A stretch of DNA of 64,000 bases, taken from Darksidea phi (Eukaryota; Ascomycota; Dothideomycetes; Pleosporales; Lentitheciaceae). Where the stretch lies: contig JASJFT010000004.1 in the NCBI GenBank assembly GCA_030770425.1, positions 62,001-126,000 of the forward strand, read 5' to 3'. The first letter of the stretch is position 1. Each line of letters starts with the position of its first letter. Below are positions 36,396 through 47,087 of the stretch, in pieces. The notes under the pieces were generated by a model. The model saw only the letters and a list, made by a program, of their open reading frames with translations. It ran no database searches and was not told the DNA's origin. A program made the position numbers and the translations under genes.

Positions 36396-37373
36396 CTACG
36401 ACCAAGGCCCACCTCTAACCTGTTCCTGTAGTGGATGCATCTCAACCTCACTTTCGCTTTTCCCCTTTGCAATTCGTTCTTTATATGCTTCTGTGACTTG
36501 ACTCGGATGAACCCAGTTGAAGATCAGCATGACTGCCAGCATAAGCACCCCATCGAAGATGTACAGAAAGATCTCTTTTCGGAGAAGATATCCGGCGTTA
36601 CCTTGCAAGTACTCGACCACGCGAAAGGTGCTTCGGACAAGGATAAGACCGCTGGCAACATAGAGAGTGACGAGGTGGCGTTTCCAAGGCAGTGCGTGGA
36701 CATTGACGCTAGTCGGAACAGCAGATCTATATTTCTTCAAAGGTAACGAACGAACGAGCCGGTAGTGGAAAGTACCCGCGATAATGACGAAGATGGCGAA
36801 GAAGAAGAGTTGCAGGAAAAGTCCGACGAGCACTAGCTTCTCGCCGATCTTCATGCTTTTCTCGGTACCAGACCCCATGATACCGCCGCCACCTCCTTGT
36901 ACCACGAAACTGATCACGTCGCCCATGACGAAGATTTTGGTGAGCCATTTTTGGCGGATGAGGGCGTAGCGCTCGCCATCGACGAGGAGGATGATGCGCC
37001 CGAGGATGATGTAGATGGAGGCGGCGAAAAGGGCGGGTGCGACGAGGAGGAGAAGGTATTGCATGATGAAGTTGCTCAGTTTCCCTGCTCAACTTATTTA
37101 GTCTACAGATTCGCGACCAGATTGGGGAAGTGGGTACGAACATTGATCATAGTGGCTCAGGATGCGTCCGATATAGCCTACGGTTTCGAAGATTCCTCCG
37201 ATCGCGAGAGGAATGAAGTACCATGTGCGTTTCTTGGAAATCTGGAAAACGTGGAAGGCTGTGGTAATGGCGAATAATATGACGAAGACAATAGCGCCTT
37301 CAAGCGAGGGGCTGTAGCGGTAATAGACGAAACGGTTTGGATCGTTGATGTCGGGGCGGGGGCGTTTGGCCAT
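36396..37373 (-). CDS. RTA1-like membrane protein
   Basis: Seven-helix plasma-membrane protein of the RTA1/RTM1/lipid-translocating exporter family, linked to resistance to toxic lipids and to phytosphingosine export. Exons 37138..37373 and 36396..37074 join in phase to 304 residues; the 63-bp intron has GTACCC and CTGAG ends. The start is MAKRPRPDINDPN, followed by FVYYRYSPSLEGAIVFVILF. Family motifs are GGIFETVGYIGRI, QYLLLLVAPALFAASIYIIL, FVMGDVISFVVQGGGGGIMG and RSTFRVVEYLQG. The cytosolic tail is short and charged. The actual substrate is not known. Confidence 0.93.
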
Positions 37374-38478
37374 GGTGCAGCGATATGATAAGTTCCGAGG
37401 CGGATACTTGAAGAATACGCCGTGGATTGTGAGTTTCGAAGATTCGGAAGAGAAGCGGATCGTAAAAAATGTTCGGTGGAGATAACGAATTCCCACTTGG
37501 GCCTTTTGTGGTTCTTAAATGCCAACGCCTAGAACTGCAGCCGCTCCTGCACGCTCCCTTTTTGCAAGCGAAGCGTATAGCGGCGTATAGCGACGTATAG
37601 CTTTGCAAGTAAGCGCGTATACTCGTTTGCGCGGCATCGCGTATGGACCGCTTGCTGATTGGCTATCGCGTATCGCGACCGCTGATTCGTGTCGTACTTG
37701 GAGGACGGTGATTGGTTTCGTACTTGGAGGGCGGTGATTGGTTCCTCGCGTTCGGAATAGCAGTCCCGATCTGGTAGAAACGTACCGGGTAGAAGGCTGG
37801 TGTAAAAAGGGATAAGCCTCCGTCGCACAGGCCTTCCGACGCGTCGGCGTTTGCATTTGGAGAGGTGTGCTTAGCATGTTCGCTCGTATACGGAGACTGT
37901 TGCCGAGCTGAAGCTTATCGTTCACCTCTCCACGTAGGCACATGTAAAATGTACCGAGTCCGCGTGCTAAGTAGTTATGGATATGATGGCGATCGTACTT
38001 GAACTGCTTTCTACGTGATGAGGTGTATATTTGCGGTCTAAACCTCGCCTACTCGGACCTAGAATTTGGCGCCTGCTGTGGGTGGAGGACTCGCTAGCCT
38101 GGATTCTTCGAGGCTGGAAGAGCGGGATTGCTGGCGGATAAAGTGCACGCTTAGTGCAAGACAGCAGGTACTAACACCCTTCTCGGTAAGCTTTTTCGAC
38201 TTCATACCCTGACCTCGCGGTCTACAGGTTATACTGGCGGGAAGATATCGACGTGATAGGGCTTCAGCTGTTGCGTAGAGTATCCTTGTTTTGGAAGAAA
38301 GGGCACGCAAGGAAGAGCCGTAGCGGTGGTGAGGAAAACTCTTTTATTCCCAAGTCCACCAATGTACCGCTATCCTCCAGCGAGCCTTCATATTCCGTCG
38401 TCTATTTTTCCCTTCCGCCTCTGAGCTCAATCCCGGTACCATGCCATGTTCACCCATCCATCTCGGTCTCTGCTCCCC
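37374..38478. other. gene-free stretch with short tandem repeats
   Basis: No gene is supported. Two small repeats stand out. A degenerate CGTATAGCG unit is repeated at about 37573-37602. A 27-bp unit containing CGTACTTGGAGG and GGTGATTGG occurs twice in tandem at about 37691-37746. Otherwise the composition is ordinary. Confidence 0.5.
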
Positions 38479-38882
38479 TCAGTTCCAAGCCCGTAAATCA
38501 GCGTTCTGATCCGCCACTCTCCAGCCCCGATTCTCCGCACTCAGCTGCTCTAAAGCATTCTGCGACTTTTTCGGAGCCGCGGTCGGACCGGTTCTCTTGG
38601 CAGCTCCCTTCTTCTGCTGGCTAGCAAAGCGCTTTTGTGCCGCTGCGGCGCGACGCTCACGCTCCTGTTCCCATATTAGCACATTCACAGGCAAGAGGCG
38701 GAAAGAGATGCAAAAATGAGCCCATGCAGGAAAGGAGGAGGAAGAGAGTAAGGTGCGGTGTGGGGAAGGCCTACCTCAGCCTGAACGCGAGCGCGCTCCT
38801 CAGCATCGATTTCCGGCTCCGGGGTCACTGGACGAGCTTGAGCGAGGGACCTTCCGACAGGTTGGGATTGTCCTTGGCCCAT
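38479..38882 (-). CDS. small SVIP-like protein with possible Cdc48-binding motif
   Basis: Exons 38775..38882 and 38479..38664 join in phase 0 to 97 residues. The intron has a GTAGGC donor, a GCTAAT branch and an ACAG acceptor. The N-terminus MGQGQSQP fits an N-myristoylation signal (Gly2, Ser6). A charged helix follows, with RARVQAEERERRAAAAQKRF. It contains R-x5-A-A-x2-R, the VCP/p97-interacting motif (VIM). The myristoylation site, acidic linker (PEPEIDAEER) and VIM helix recapitulate the layout of the small VCP-interacting protein SVIP of animals, an ERAD inhibitor. A basic Lys-rich tail ends NADLRAWN. Homology is inferred from architecture, not identity; a generic charged helical protein is the alternative. 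Confidence 0.6.
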
Positions 38883-39709
38883 TCTGGCGACTTGAAGATG
38901 CGGGTTTATGAGAGCGGGTTTCGATGCAGGAAGACAACACCTGGACAGCGGGAATAGGAGTGTGAGGCCGGAGGATGGAGCCGTGAGATTGCGTCGTGGC
39001 AATGAGTTCAATACCAGCTGCGCCTCGCGTCGCTTTTACGGCACGACCGCTGTGCTTTTCCTCACAGTTGGATGTCTCACGTCTCAGGCATCCGGACAGG
39101 TTGGGGGCGGAATCCTTCTACGCCTTGGGATGAAACTGGCTATGCACGCCGCTAACCCAGTTGTTCACGGATGCTAGCACAGGTCCGGCCTCGCTATTTG
39201 CCCCGCGATTTAACTCTACGACTAGAACTTACATGTTCTCGATTGCGTCATGCACGGCGCTGTGCAGCCGGGTACGAAACGTTTCCGAAAACCGGGTGTT
39301 TAGGCGGGCAAATATTAGTCGTCGTCCCAACAGCGGAAGCGTATCCTCTTTCGGCCGCCTATATCTATCCTGCAAATCTATTATACTACGGTTACCCGAA
39401 TTAAAGCTGAAGGCCTCGTAAGCGCGCATGCAAGGCCGGGTTTATATTGGTTAAGCTCATAATCATTCCGTAGAATGGTACTGCATCTCGCTAGTAATTT
39501 CTGGATCGAGTAGGAAGCCCAAGACAACTGTCTATGTAGTTGCAGTGTGTAGATTGCTGTCCATACACTATCAACAACCGCTTGCAGAGAAATACGGGCT
39601 GCTTCATAGATATGCTCGAAGCATCACAGGCTACTACATATAAATATCGAACAGAGCCGAGCTATTGCCTTAGGAACTCAGTAGTGAACTCAAAGCCTTT
39701 CCAAATAAA
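38883..39709. other. intergenic region
   Basis: Divergent promoters of the SVIP-like gene and the secreted glycoprotein gene. Short frames on both strands have no recognisable domain. Confidence 0.5.
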
Positions 39710-41009
39710 ATGGCTTATGCTATGGTGTTGAAGGCTCTGGCATTGTTTACCGCGGCTTACGCTGCCAATGCGCGTAAGTACCCTCCTTTTAATTCAGAAT
39801 GTGATACTGACGCGTGTCCTAGAGAATGCAACTTCAGCTAACTCTACGAGTAGCTCCACGAGCACCAGTTCCACCAAGGCCATCTGCTTCGCAACGCCGC
39901 CACCAGAGCCGCCCGCTTCAGCAGCATCATGCTACTCGTCCTGGAATAACTACACCTGGATCACGTCCTCAACGACTGTGAATTACAGCACCTCTCTAGA
40001 TTACAGTATTACGACGGACCGAAATGTCCCAATCACTACTCTTTGCGACGGCAGGCCCAGGGCCTTGGAGAAATACAAGACTATCGACACATTCATCACG
40101 TATACCTTCACCAATGCCACTATGGTATCTGTAACCGAATGGGCCCCGCCAGAGCCAACATGCACACTCAAAGATGACAGTGAGGATTGCAAGGCAGTAA
40201 TGAATAGCTGGCTTTTCAGCAGTAGCCGCAACAGACAGTGCCCAACGCCACTACCGTCCGGCGGTACGACTCGTGCTCCTTATGGAAAAACCCCACAATG
40301 CAGTCCGGACACTACCTGTCCAAAAACCGTCGGCAATGGAGTCCGCTGCCATGTCGAAGGCGATGACATGACGCTTCTCTACTGGCCCGTGACCACCATT
40401 GGTGACTTCTGCGGCAACTTCAGCACCGTCACACCCACACCCACTGCGCCAGACGGTAGCCCCAACATCGCCGTTTTCGAAGGCGCCACATACACGTCCC
40501 CCTCAGCATACTACCTCGGGAGCGCTTATGCCTACCGTAATAACGGCGCCGGACGACGCGACTGGGACCGATGCGGGCCTATGAAACCCGTCACGGTCGC
40601 CGTCGAGCCAACCGAAGTCTCATCTGTACTGCAACGGGTTAAACGTAGACCGCGAGGCGCCACGTACCCAGGTACAAGCTTCAACTTCGCGGACTTGAAT
40701 ACCGTCCCTGCCGACACCTTCAGCAAACATTGTTCGCATTACGCTTGGCGTGACGGGTGCGAGACTATAAGTGCACAGTGGCGTCCTTGGGTCGCTGTGC
40801 CGACTGGTGTACTGAGCTTGGATGAGTCATGGAAAGCTTGTTCGGCGGGAGTGCCGCTCGATATCGCTACGTATGTGCCATTGGGCGTGAGTAGTGGGAG
40901 CACGACGAGGACTACGTTCAGCCCGTCTCTGCCGAAGAGCGTAGAGGCTACACCTACGCCTACCGAGGAGCCGGATAATGGCTTCGTTGAATATGATGAA
41001 CAGGCTTGA
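39710..41009 (+). CDS. secreted Ser/Thr-rich glycoprotein, unknown function
   Basis: Exons 39710..39773 and 39823..41009 give 416 residues. The first exon encodes the whole signal peptide, MAYAMVLKALALFTAAYAAN; the intron has GTAAGT, a CTGAC branch and TAG. The mature protein starts with a Ser/Thr-rich stretch and NAT, NST and NYT sequons, then a long domain with about 16 cysteines likely in disulphides. Recognisable stretches are CTLKDDSEDCKAVMNSW, CHVEGDDMTLLYWPVTT and KHCSHYAWRDGCETISAQW. No GPI signal or membrane helix ends the chain (PDNGFVEYDEQA), so it is probably released. This resembles lineage-specific fungal extracellular proteins. I do not know its role. Confidence 0.82.
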
Positions 41010-41374
41010 TGACAAGTTTGAAATGGATAGTGGGGTTTGAGTCAATTTTGTACTGTTGCGCTCAACCTCGCGTCTATAGAAAGTCGGCGTCATCGTGAAA
41101 GGGCTTACCGTTATCGATTGCTAGCAGCTTATGTGCACATGTGAGTGAATGTATGCCCACGTGTGGCACTCCCAATGCGTCTACTTATTCGATACTTCGA
41201 ACGTCTATGGGTCGAAGTAATTCCCGAATAGTAGATTTACCTAGCGAATGCAAGTCTATTATACTAACTAAATAAGAGCTTATATCCAAGTCTATTACGC
41301 TACTATGGTAGGGTTAGTAGGTTACGGTCTACGGGACTGGAGAGGATATAAAGCACTAGCTCTATATTAGCGAT

Positions 41375-41737
41375 ATGAGCAACGTATTCAACGTTATCTT
41401 GCACCGCGGTGCGCCTGGCGAGGTCTACAACCTGGAGTCTCACCATGCGTCCATCAATTACAGCCTCTGCTCAAGCAACGCCAAGGCTATTAAGGCTGTT
41501 ACTGCAGCAACTGAGGTCGAGCTGTGGATGAACAAGGTGCCCGGACGACCCGTTGTGGGCAAGCCGGCCGGCATAGATTTCAGCAAGTTGGAAGGAATTG
41601 GCTGGACCCAGCAAGTTAGTCTGAAGGAAGGTGTGGCAGAAACGGTGAAGTGGTCCCGTGAGAATGCGGAGAAGTGGGGAAACCTCCCGCAAATCCTTGG
41701 CATTACCTTGAATGAACGCGGACCGTGGGTGGAGTGA
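41375..41737 (+). pseudogene. fragment of NDP-sugar 4,6-dehydratase (extended SDR)
   Basis: A 120-codon frame that matches only the C-terminal third of dTDP/UDP-glucose 4,6-dehydratases: ILHRGAPGEVYNLES, then VPGRPVVGKPAGIDFSKLEG, then IGWTQQVSLKEGVAETVKW. The Rossmann fold and catalytic TxxYxxxK are absent, and the 365 bp upstream show none of them. The first ATG happens to fall mid-domain and a TATAT sequence precedes it, so a short protein could still be made, but it would not be an enzyme. It is most likely a transposed or truncated fragment. Confidence 0.65.
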
Positions 41738-41933
41738 CAGACTAGTGCTGACTACGCTGACTAGTTTCTTGGCAAGACGTTCCCCATGATTCCCGGATTA
41801 AAACGTTCATTGGTATACTATAGGCGCCTATGACATCGCTTATTCCCTGGTGACTGTCTCACCGCATTTTCTACTTCCTTCAAGTGCCCACCTCTGCAGT
41901 CATTCACTTTCAAGTCGTACCGTCTCCGCCGAA

Positions 41934-43384
41934 ATGTCTTCTCAAGCACCAGATGCACATGAATTGCAGAGCATCCCACCCGCCGTAGACGAGCCCCATG
42001 CGCGTGTACAGCAAAAGTGGAACGATCCTCCCATCAACAAATGGCGCGTACCGGCTACCTTTATCACTTTCAGCCTCGTTGGCGCTAGCGATGGAGTCTA
42101 TGGAGTTCTCGTTCCTCCTGTGCGTATCTTGTTCGCGAGCTTCCAAATCTCATTGGCAGTATAGGTTAATTCTGGTAGATACGCGAGAACTTCAATCTCT
42201 CCAACACGGTCGTATCCCTGCTTTTCATGACTCCCTTCTTTGGGTACACCATTGCCACTATCATTGTCTCCAAGATATCCATGTCGCTAGGGCAGCGCGG
42301 CATTGCGATTATTGGTGCCCTGTGCCACCTTATCTCTTTCATCGTCATGGCTGTCCACCCGCCCCACTTCGCGGCCTACCTTGTCTTCTACATCTTCGTC
42401 GGTCTTGGCAACGGTCTTCTCGACGCTGCTTGGAATGCATGGATTGGTGACATGGCGAACGCCAACGCGCTCATGGGTTTACTTCACGCTTTCTATGGCC
42501 TTGGTGCCACGGTTAGCCCAACAGTCGCAACGAATATGATCGGGGCAGGGCTTGGCTGGTGGAATTTCTACTGGACTCTAGTTGGTGCAGCGGCACTCGA
42601 GTTGGCTTGTGCATCCTTTTTCTGGGCGGAAGACGCACAACAGTTCCGCATCAAGAACCCCAAGTCAAGCTCAAGTGGGAAGTCTAGGACCTCAGAGGCC
42701 ATTAGCAACAAGGTGACATGGATGATTGCCCTTTTTCTGTTCGTCTATATGGGGGTTGAAGGTGAACTCCTATCTCGTAACGACGCCTGCGGCTGCCAAA
42801 CTGACCCTTGTTCTAGTCTCCATTGGAGGATGGATCGTGGACTTCATGGTGCATGCACGGGACGGAAGCCAAAGCAGCTCCGGGTACGTCGCCACCGGAT
42901 TCTGGGCTGGCGTTACGGTTGGCCGTCTCGCTCTGGGCCTTGTCAACGAGTGGCTTGGTGCGTTTCAATCATTCATACCTCTCTTCCAGCGGTCGGGAAC
43001 GCTAACAAAACGACGCAAATAGGAGACCGCCTCGCAATAAGCTTCTACCTAGTTATCTCGGTTGGGATACAGCTCATTTTTTGGCTAGTCCCCAGCTTCG
43101 TGCTTTCAGCCGTCATGGTTGCGCTTCTCGGCTTCTTCACCGGTCCTCTCTTTCCGGGCGCAATTGTGGTCGGAGCTAGACTATTACCAAAGCATCTTCA
43201 CACACCTGGGATCGGTTTCGCGTCTGCTTTTGCAGGTGGCGGTGGTGCAATCCTACCTTTTGTCGCTGGAGCCATTGCGGGTCCACATGGCGTAAAGACA
43301 TTGCAGCCCTTCATCTTAGCACTGCTTGTAGCAATTACGGTATTCTGGATGCTCCTACCGCGACAGAAAAGGGCGACAGCTTAG
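41934..43384 (+). CDS. MFS transporter, Bsc6/FucP-like
   Basis: Major facilitator protein of 423 residues. Exons are 41934..42119, 42179..42761, 42817..42957 and 43023..43384, all joining in phase. The N-terminal tail (MSSQAPDAHELQSIPPAV) is cytosolic. Helices carry LVGASDGVYGVLVPPIRENF, FYIFVGLGNGLLDAAWNAWI, LLHAFYGLGATVSPTVATNM and the C-half signature GYVATGFWAGVTVGRLALG. The layout and GN(G/A)xxD-type loops resemble the fucose permease group including the yeast protein Bsc6. The transported compound is unknown. The dehydratase fragment upstream is probably not related functionally. Confidence 0.9.
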
Positions 43385-43559
43385 GATTCGTAATTGGTCA
43401 TTCGCCTTGGTTACAGCGGGCTCAGGAAGAGGAAAATTGGCATCCGATTAGCATGGAAGCATTACAGTTAGCACTTAGCATGGGGACGTATAAATTTTCA
43501 CATTCAGTTGGTAGAGCTTGAAACGGTTGCAGAAAATCCAGTTCACTAGAATAATTTTA

Positions 43560-43800
43560 CTTTAATTTGAGAAGCAGGGTTTACCATCATTCTTCTTTTT
43601 TCGTGCGTATTATTATTTGGCAAGACTCTAGACTGATGCAGAGCTCAGCAGCTGGCCTATATCGAGCTTAGGAGGGTGCCTTACTTAGTCGTATAAACTA
43701 TATAGTTTTTATTATATTACTGCGAAGGAGGAGCGAGAGGGTAAGTATAAAGTATTAAGGTTGTTGAGTATATGACGTAGAAGATTTCACGTGCTAGCAT
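43560..43800. repeat. AT-rich stretch, probably decayed
   Basis: A and T dominate here, with TATATAG, TTTTTATTATATT and similar runs, and there is no open frame of note. Composition resembles the RIP-type region near 21.2 kb. Confidence 0.4.
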
Positions 43801-43904
43801 GTGAATACCCGTGAACACCCGCGCGCCCCTAATACTACCCAACGACCTCAGCCAGCCGCTGAGCTCTATATAGGCCAGCTGCTGAGCTCGATATCAGCTA
43901 GTTA

Positions 43905-44019
43905 CTGAGCCTAATACTGAGCCTAATACTGAGCCTAATACTGAGCCTAATACTATACCTAATACTATGCCTAATACTGTGCCTAATACTGTGCCTGATA
44001 CTGTGCCTGATACTATACC
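43905..44019 (+). repeat. 12-bp minisatellite
   Basis: About nine and a half tandem copies of CTGAGCCTAATA and close variants (CTATACCTAATA, CTGTGCCTAATA, CTGTGCCTGATA). The copies drift progressively along the array. Confidence 0.85.
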
Positions 44020-44041
44020 ACGATTCTTAATAAGGCTGGCC

Positions 44042-44157
44042 TAATCAAGGATAGGGGCGCCCTCATCAAAGATATGGGTTTGCCCTATCAAGGATTGGGT
44101 GCACTCATCAAGGACGCCCTCATCAAGGATCGGGCGCACTCATCAAGGATGAGGGCA
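44042..44157 (+). repeat. degenerate tandem repeat, CATCAAGGAT units
   Basis: The motif CATCAAGGAT (or ATCAAAGAT) recurs about seven times, spaced by GGGCGCACT- or GCCCT-like words. It follows directly after the 12-bp minisatellite. Confidence 0.8.
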
Positions 44158-44430
44158 CGGTACCATAGTGACCAGCAGGGACGTTGAAATGAGTCCTCGA
44201 GTCTCCGGTCAGAGGCCTATTTCCCTGGAGATAGTTATGCAGTGTGGTGTAGTAGTTGTAAGGGGAGCCCGATCGAGCATCGAATGCTTAGGTAAGCGGA
44301 GAAACGTTAGGCCGGGGCCCGAGAGGAGATTATCCGGGAGTATCTTCAGCTCGATTTCATCCATCCCATCCCCCAGCAGACAGAAGAAATAGTTCAATTG
44401 ATTGAGTATTTTGGGTGCCTATTCTATCAT

Positions 44431-44450
44431 CTCTCTCTCTCTCTCTCTCA
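44431..44450 (+). repeat. CT microsatellite
   Basis: A run of about nine CT dinucleotides, followed by a C-rich tract. Confidence 0.8.
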
Positions 44451-44854
44451 CCCCTCCGACTGCGGGTCGTGAGCGCCCCCCACCCCCCCTCCCCTCCCTC
44501 CCTATCTCCGATATACCCATACACCACAGCAGTAGCAGGCAATCTTCTCCTTCAAGACCGGACTCTGAGAGGGAAGCGAACATACGGTCTCCGCGGAACG
44601 TCTTGTTCACTGGGTCGAAAGACAACTGCCTGCCACCCACCCAGTTTGTATCCTGATTGTATTCTCCCCGGTCGGCCCGAGTCCAGTTCTGCACCCAGTT
44701 CTTGTTGACGCAGACGACAGTGGGAACGAAGAGGAGTGGACGGTACGTAAGGCGGCGAGCCCTATGCATTGCTTCGCGGACGCGTGGATTCGAAACCGCC
44801 TGAAGGCCCGGATCGAGTCGTTCCTCTGTGTTCGACTCGTTTGGTTGACTCAAC

Positions 44855-44893
44855 GCGGCAGCTATCGTAAGGCCTATTCCGGTCATGCCCGTG
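44855..44893 (+). repeat. direct repeat copy 1
   Basis: 39-bp segment nearly identical (one mismatch) to 45063..45101. Together they bracket an extra stretch of about 170 bp within the disrupted gene. Confidence 0.8.
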
Positions 44894-45062
44894 TAGCAGA
44901 GGGGCTTGCGGGGCCTGTACGCTGCCGGAATGCGCCGTGATCTGAATCGAGACGTCGATAAGCCAGGCAATGACATCGACTGATTCGTGCTTTGGTATGT
45001 CTGAAAGCAGAGGCGGCTGGGCATCCGCGTTGCTAGTAAAGCACACGTAGTAATGTTGAAAG

Positions 45063-45101
45063 GCGGCAGCTATCGTAAGGCCTATTCCGGACATGCCCGT
45101 G
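45063..45101 (+). repeat. direct repeat copy 2
   Basis: Second copy of the 39-bp segment at 44855..44893, differing at one position (A for T). Confidence 0.8.
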
Positions 45102-45658
45102 CATACCGCGTCGTTCACACTGTCGTGGGCGCCGGTGAATGTCATCTTGCCGTTCGAATAGTGAAAGCCGAAGTCGATGCCGCAATCTGCGGCGTACTCA
45201 CTTCCAATCCGTCCCAGCCCGCCACCAGGCGGGTTGGGAAGCTTCCCGTTTTTTTTTGTAGCGCCGCATGTATTCGACCGGGTCCTCGGCGTGGAAATAC
45301 ATGGGAGTTAGTGCCCAGGCGAAATGGATCCGCGGAAAGCTGAAGGCTTCTTGACCAATTGACGGCATGCCCTCGTTTGTGAACCAGTCTGCTTCGAAAT
45401 CCGGACTATGGGCAATAACAATCGTCAACTCCGACGAGGCACCAGCCTCGCCGGGATGCTTCTCATACTGAGCTTCGAATTTGCTTGGAACATAGTCAGG
45501 CTCGTCTCTTGGCCCTAGAAACCAGCAAATGACGTCCCAGTCGTTGTGATTTGCGAAAAACTAGTCCGCAGGGTTAGTAAAGCTCTTCAATGTGGGATGC
45601 AATCAGTGCTACCGCATTCAACTTACATGAGACATCGCAGAGGAAGACATATTGCTTT

Positions 45659-45700
45659 CGAGTGTGGTGAGTGTGGTGAGTGTGGTGAGTGTGTTGTGGT
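45659..45700 (+). repeat. GTGTGGTGA short tandem repeat
   Basis: About four and a half copies of the 9-bp unit GTGTGGTGA, immediately upstream of the disrupted gene's start codon. Confidence 0.75.
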
Positions 45701-46120
45701 GCGGGTGGGTTATATAATAAGAGTAGCAGAATTTTCCTGGTGAAGGCGAGCTGCATTGCGCTTACGTCATGAGACGTCATGATTAGGAGCCAAAGAGGTC
45801 ACAGGAGAGAAAAGAGAAGCGCTTCGAAGCGCTTCGAAGCCCGCCGTCTCGAGGGTCACCTGACCTTGTGTATTTGTGAGGGGTTAGTATTACGGACGGC
45901 ACCCGAATCATCTCGATGTCTTAGAACTTCATAGATAACCATAAGAGTCTTGCAGATTCTATCTTTAGTGTGGGGTTCAACAAGTAATTTCCTTGTTCAC
46001 ATCTCGTGTCCGGTTGTGTCGCGGCCCACTCCAGGCTGCGTCGCATGTCCGTCACAAACTCGACAGCATCTCCCGACGTCCTTCCGCCAGCAAGGCACCA
46101 GCCTCGTTGGGGGATACTAT

Positions 46121-46774
46121 TCATGATCTGAAAGCGCATTCAGCAAAATGAGCAGCACGGCCATCCATCATCGCATCCATGAAGATGTTGCAGCCTGAAT
46201 GTGGACATCTCGGTAAGTGCACATCTTGTGGTTCTATCTGCAGACATACAGACAGATGACGCTCGTCATATTTACCGTACGCATCTGCCGGGAACACCTG
46301 TCTGCAGTTCAGACATCGGTACATCTGAGTAAGTGGACGAGTGGATGCGGCTTGTTGCAAGATTGGCTGTAATTGCTTAGCGAAGCCGCATCGTATGGCA
46401 ACGAGTTCGACAAGGTCAATAGGGACATCAGTCTCTATTGCACTCGAACCTTGTGCTCCTACTTTAGCGTTTGTATACTACTAAGACAGAGAGACTGACA
46501 CTCACCGTCGAGTAGTTTGTGCTGGTCAAACAACCCACGCTCGAGTTCTATACGAGAGGAGAACATCAGACCGCACTTCTCCAGGTATCAGGTATCGGAG
46601 TATGTCAGCCCCACTGACATAGTCACCCTTGCCGCTGATCGTGATACAGAACCCTGACAACGGTTGACCTTGTGCAAGTTCTGTGGCTGGTGCATCTCGC
46701 TGTGCCGAAGATCGGAAGGTCTGTTGGATGACAGGCTGTCCGTTGGAGAGTAAAGTTAGATTTGGGACTCCCAT
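46121..46774 (-). CDS. hypothetical protein with two C2HC zinc fingers
   Basis: The C-terminal part is clear. Exon 46121..46458 encodes IDLVELVAIRCGFAKQLQPI followed by two fingers: C-x2-C-x16-H-x3-C (YRCLNCRQVF ... HLSVC) and C-x4-C-x11-H-x3-C (RCPHSGCNIFMD ... HFAEC). A 47-bp intron (GTGAGT, TAG) separates it from the preceding exon ending ERGLFDQHKLLD. The exon from 46774 (MGVPNLTLLSNG) continues to LRYLIP, where the frame has to shift by one base to reach EKCGLMFSSRIELE. Coding-like sequence also extends 5' to about 46935 (LLPITHPSVLSRPRSYSL). Start and N-terminal structure are therefore unresolved. It is divergent from the exonuclease-like gene. Confidence 0.55.
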
Positions 46775-47087
46775 GAGATCTGTGTAATTGCAAGCATCAG
46801 CAGCGGAGTCGCATATGTCTAAAAGTTGCCTAGAAAGCGAATAGCTTCGTGGACGGGATAGAACTGATGGGTGGGTGATGGGAAGCAGGGCTGAGGCGGA
46901 AGACTCTAGATGCTGTAGTTCAGGTTGGGGCTGCCGCCTTCGAGTGTCGTGTTATTGGCAGCTGCCATATCAGTCACGATGACATATGCAAAAGGTCACC
47001 CACATAAGCAATTTTTGACTCTTCTTTATCCCCCATCTCATTTTTTCAAACCTCTCGCCTTGCACAATCTCGTACGAATTTTGCATT

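Larger units (their letters stand above)
44430..45650 (-). pseudogene. disrupted gene for an uncharacterised fungal protein
   Basis: The 5' part looks like a normal gene. Exon 1 (45627..45650) encodes MSSSAMSH, followed by a 66-bp intron (GTAAGT, TAG) and exon 2 from 45560. Exon 2 reads FFANHNDWDVICWFLGPRDE, then RIHFAWALTPMYFHAEDPVE and ends PAWWRAGTDWK. The frame then breaks at about 45208: the obvious continuation EYAADCGIDFGFHYSNGKMT is one base out of phase. Further down, GMSGIGLTIAAA occurs twice (45.1 and 44.9 kb) because a segment is duplicated, and CVNKNWVQNWTRADRGEYNQ follows. The gene is therefore probably inactive. The family is unknown to me. Confidence 0.5.

Noticed and set aside
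43905..44157. Tandem repeats considered as a CRISPR array
   Set aside because: Units are short, contiguous and degenerate, without unique spacers, and the organism is a fungus.
44780..44800. GGTTTCGAATCC-like tRNA B-box on the minus strand
   Set aside because: No A-box, cloverleaf or acceptor stem surrounds it; it lies in coding-like sequence of the disrupted gene.
45816..45840. GAAGCGCTTC tandem palindromes
   Set aside because: Only two to three short copies; not enough to call an operator or transposon end.
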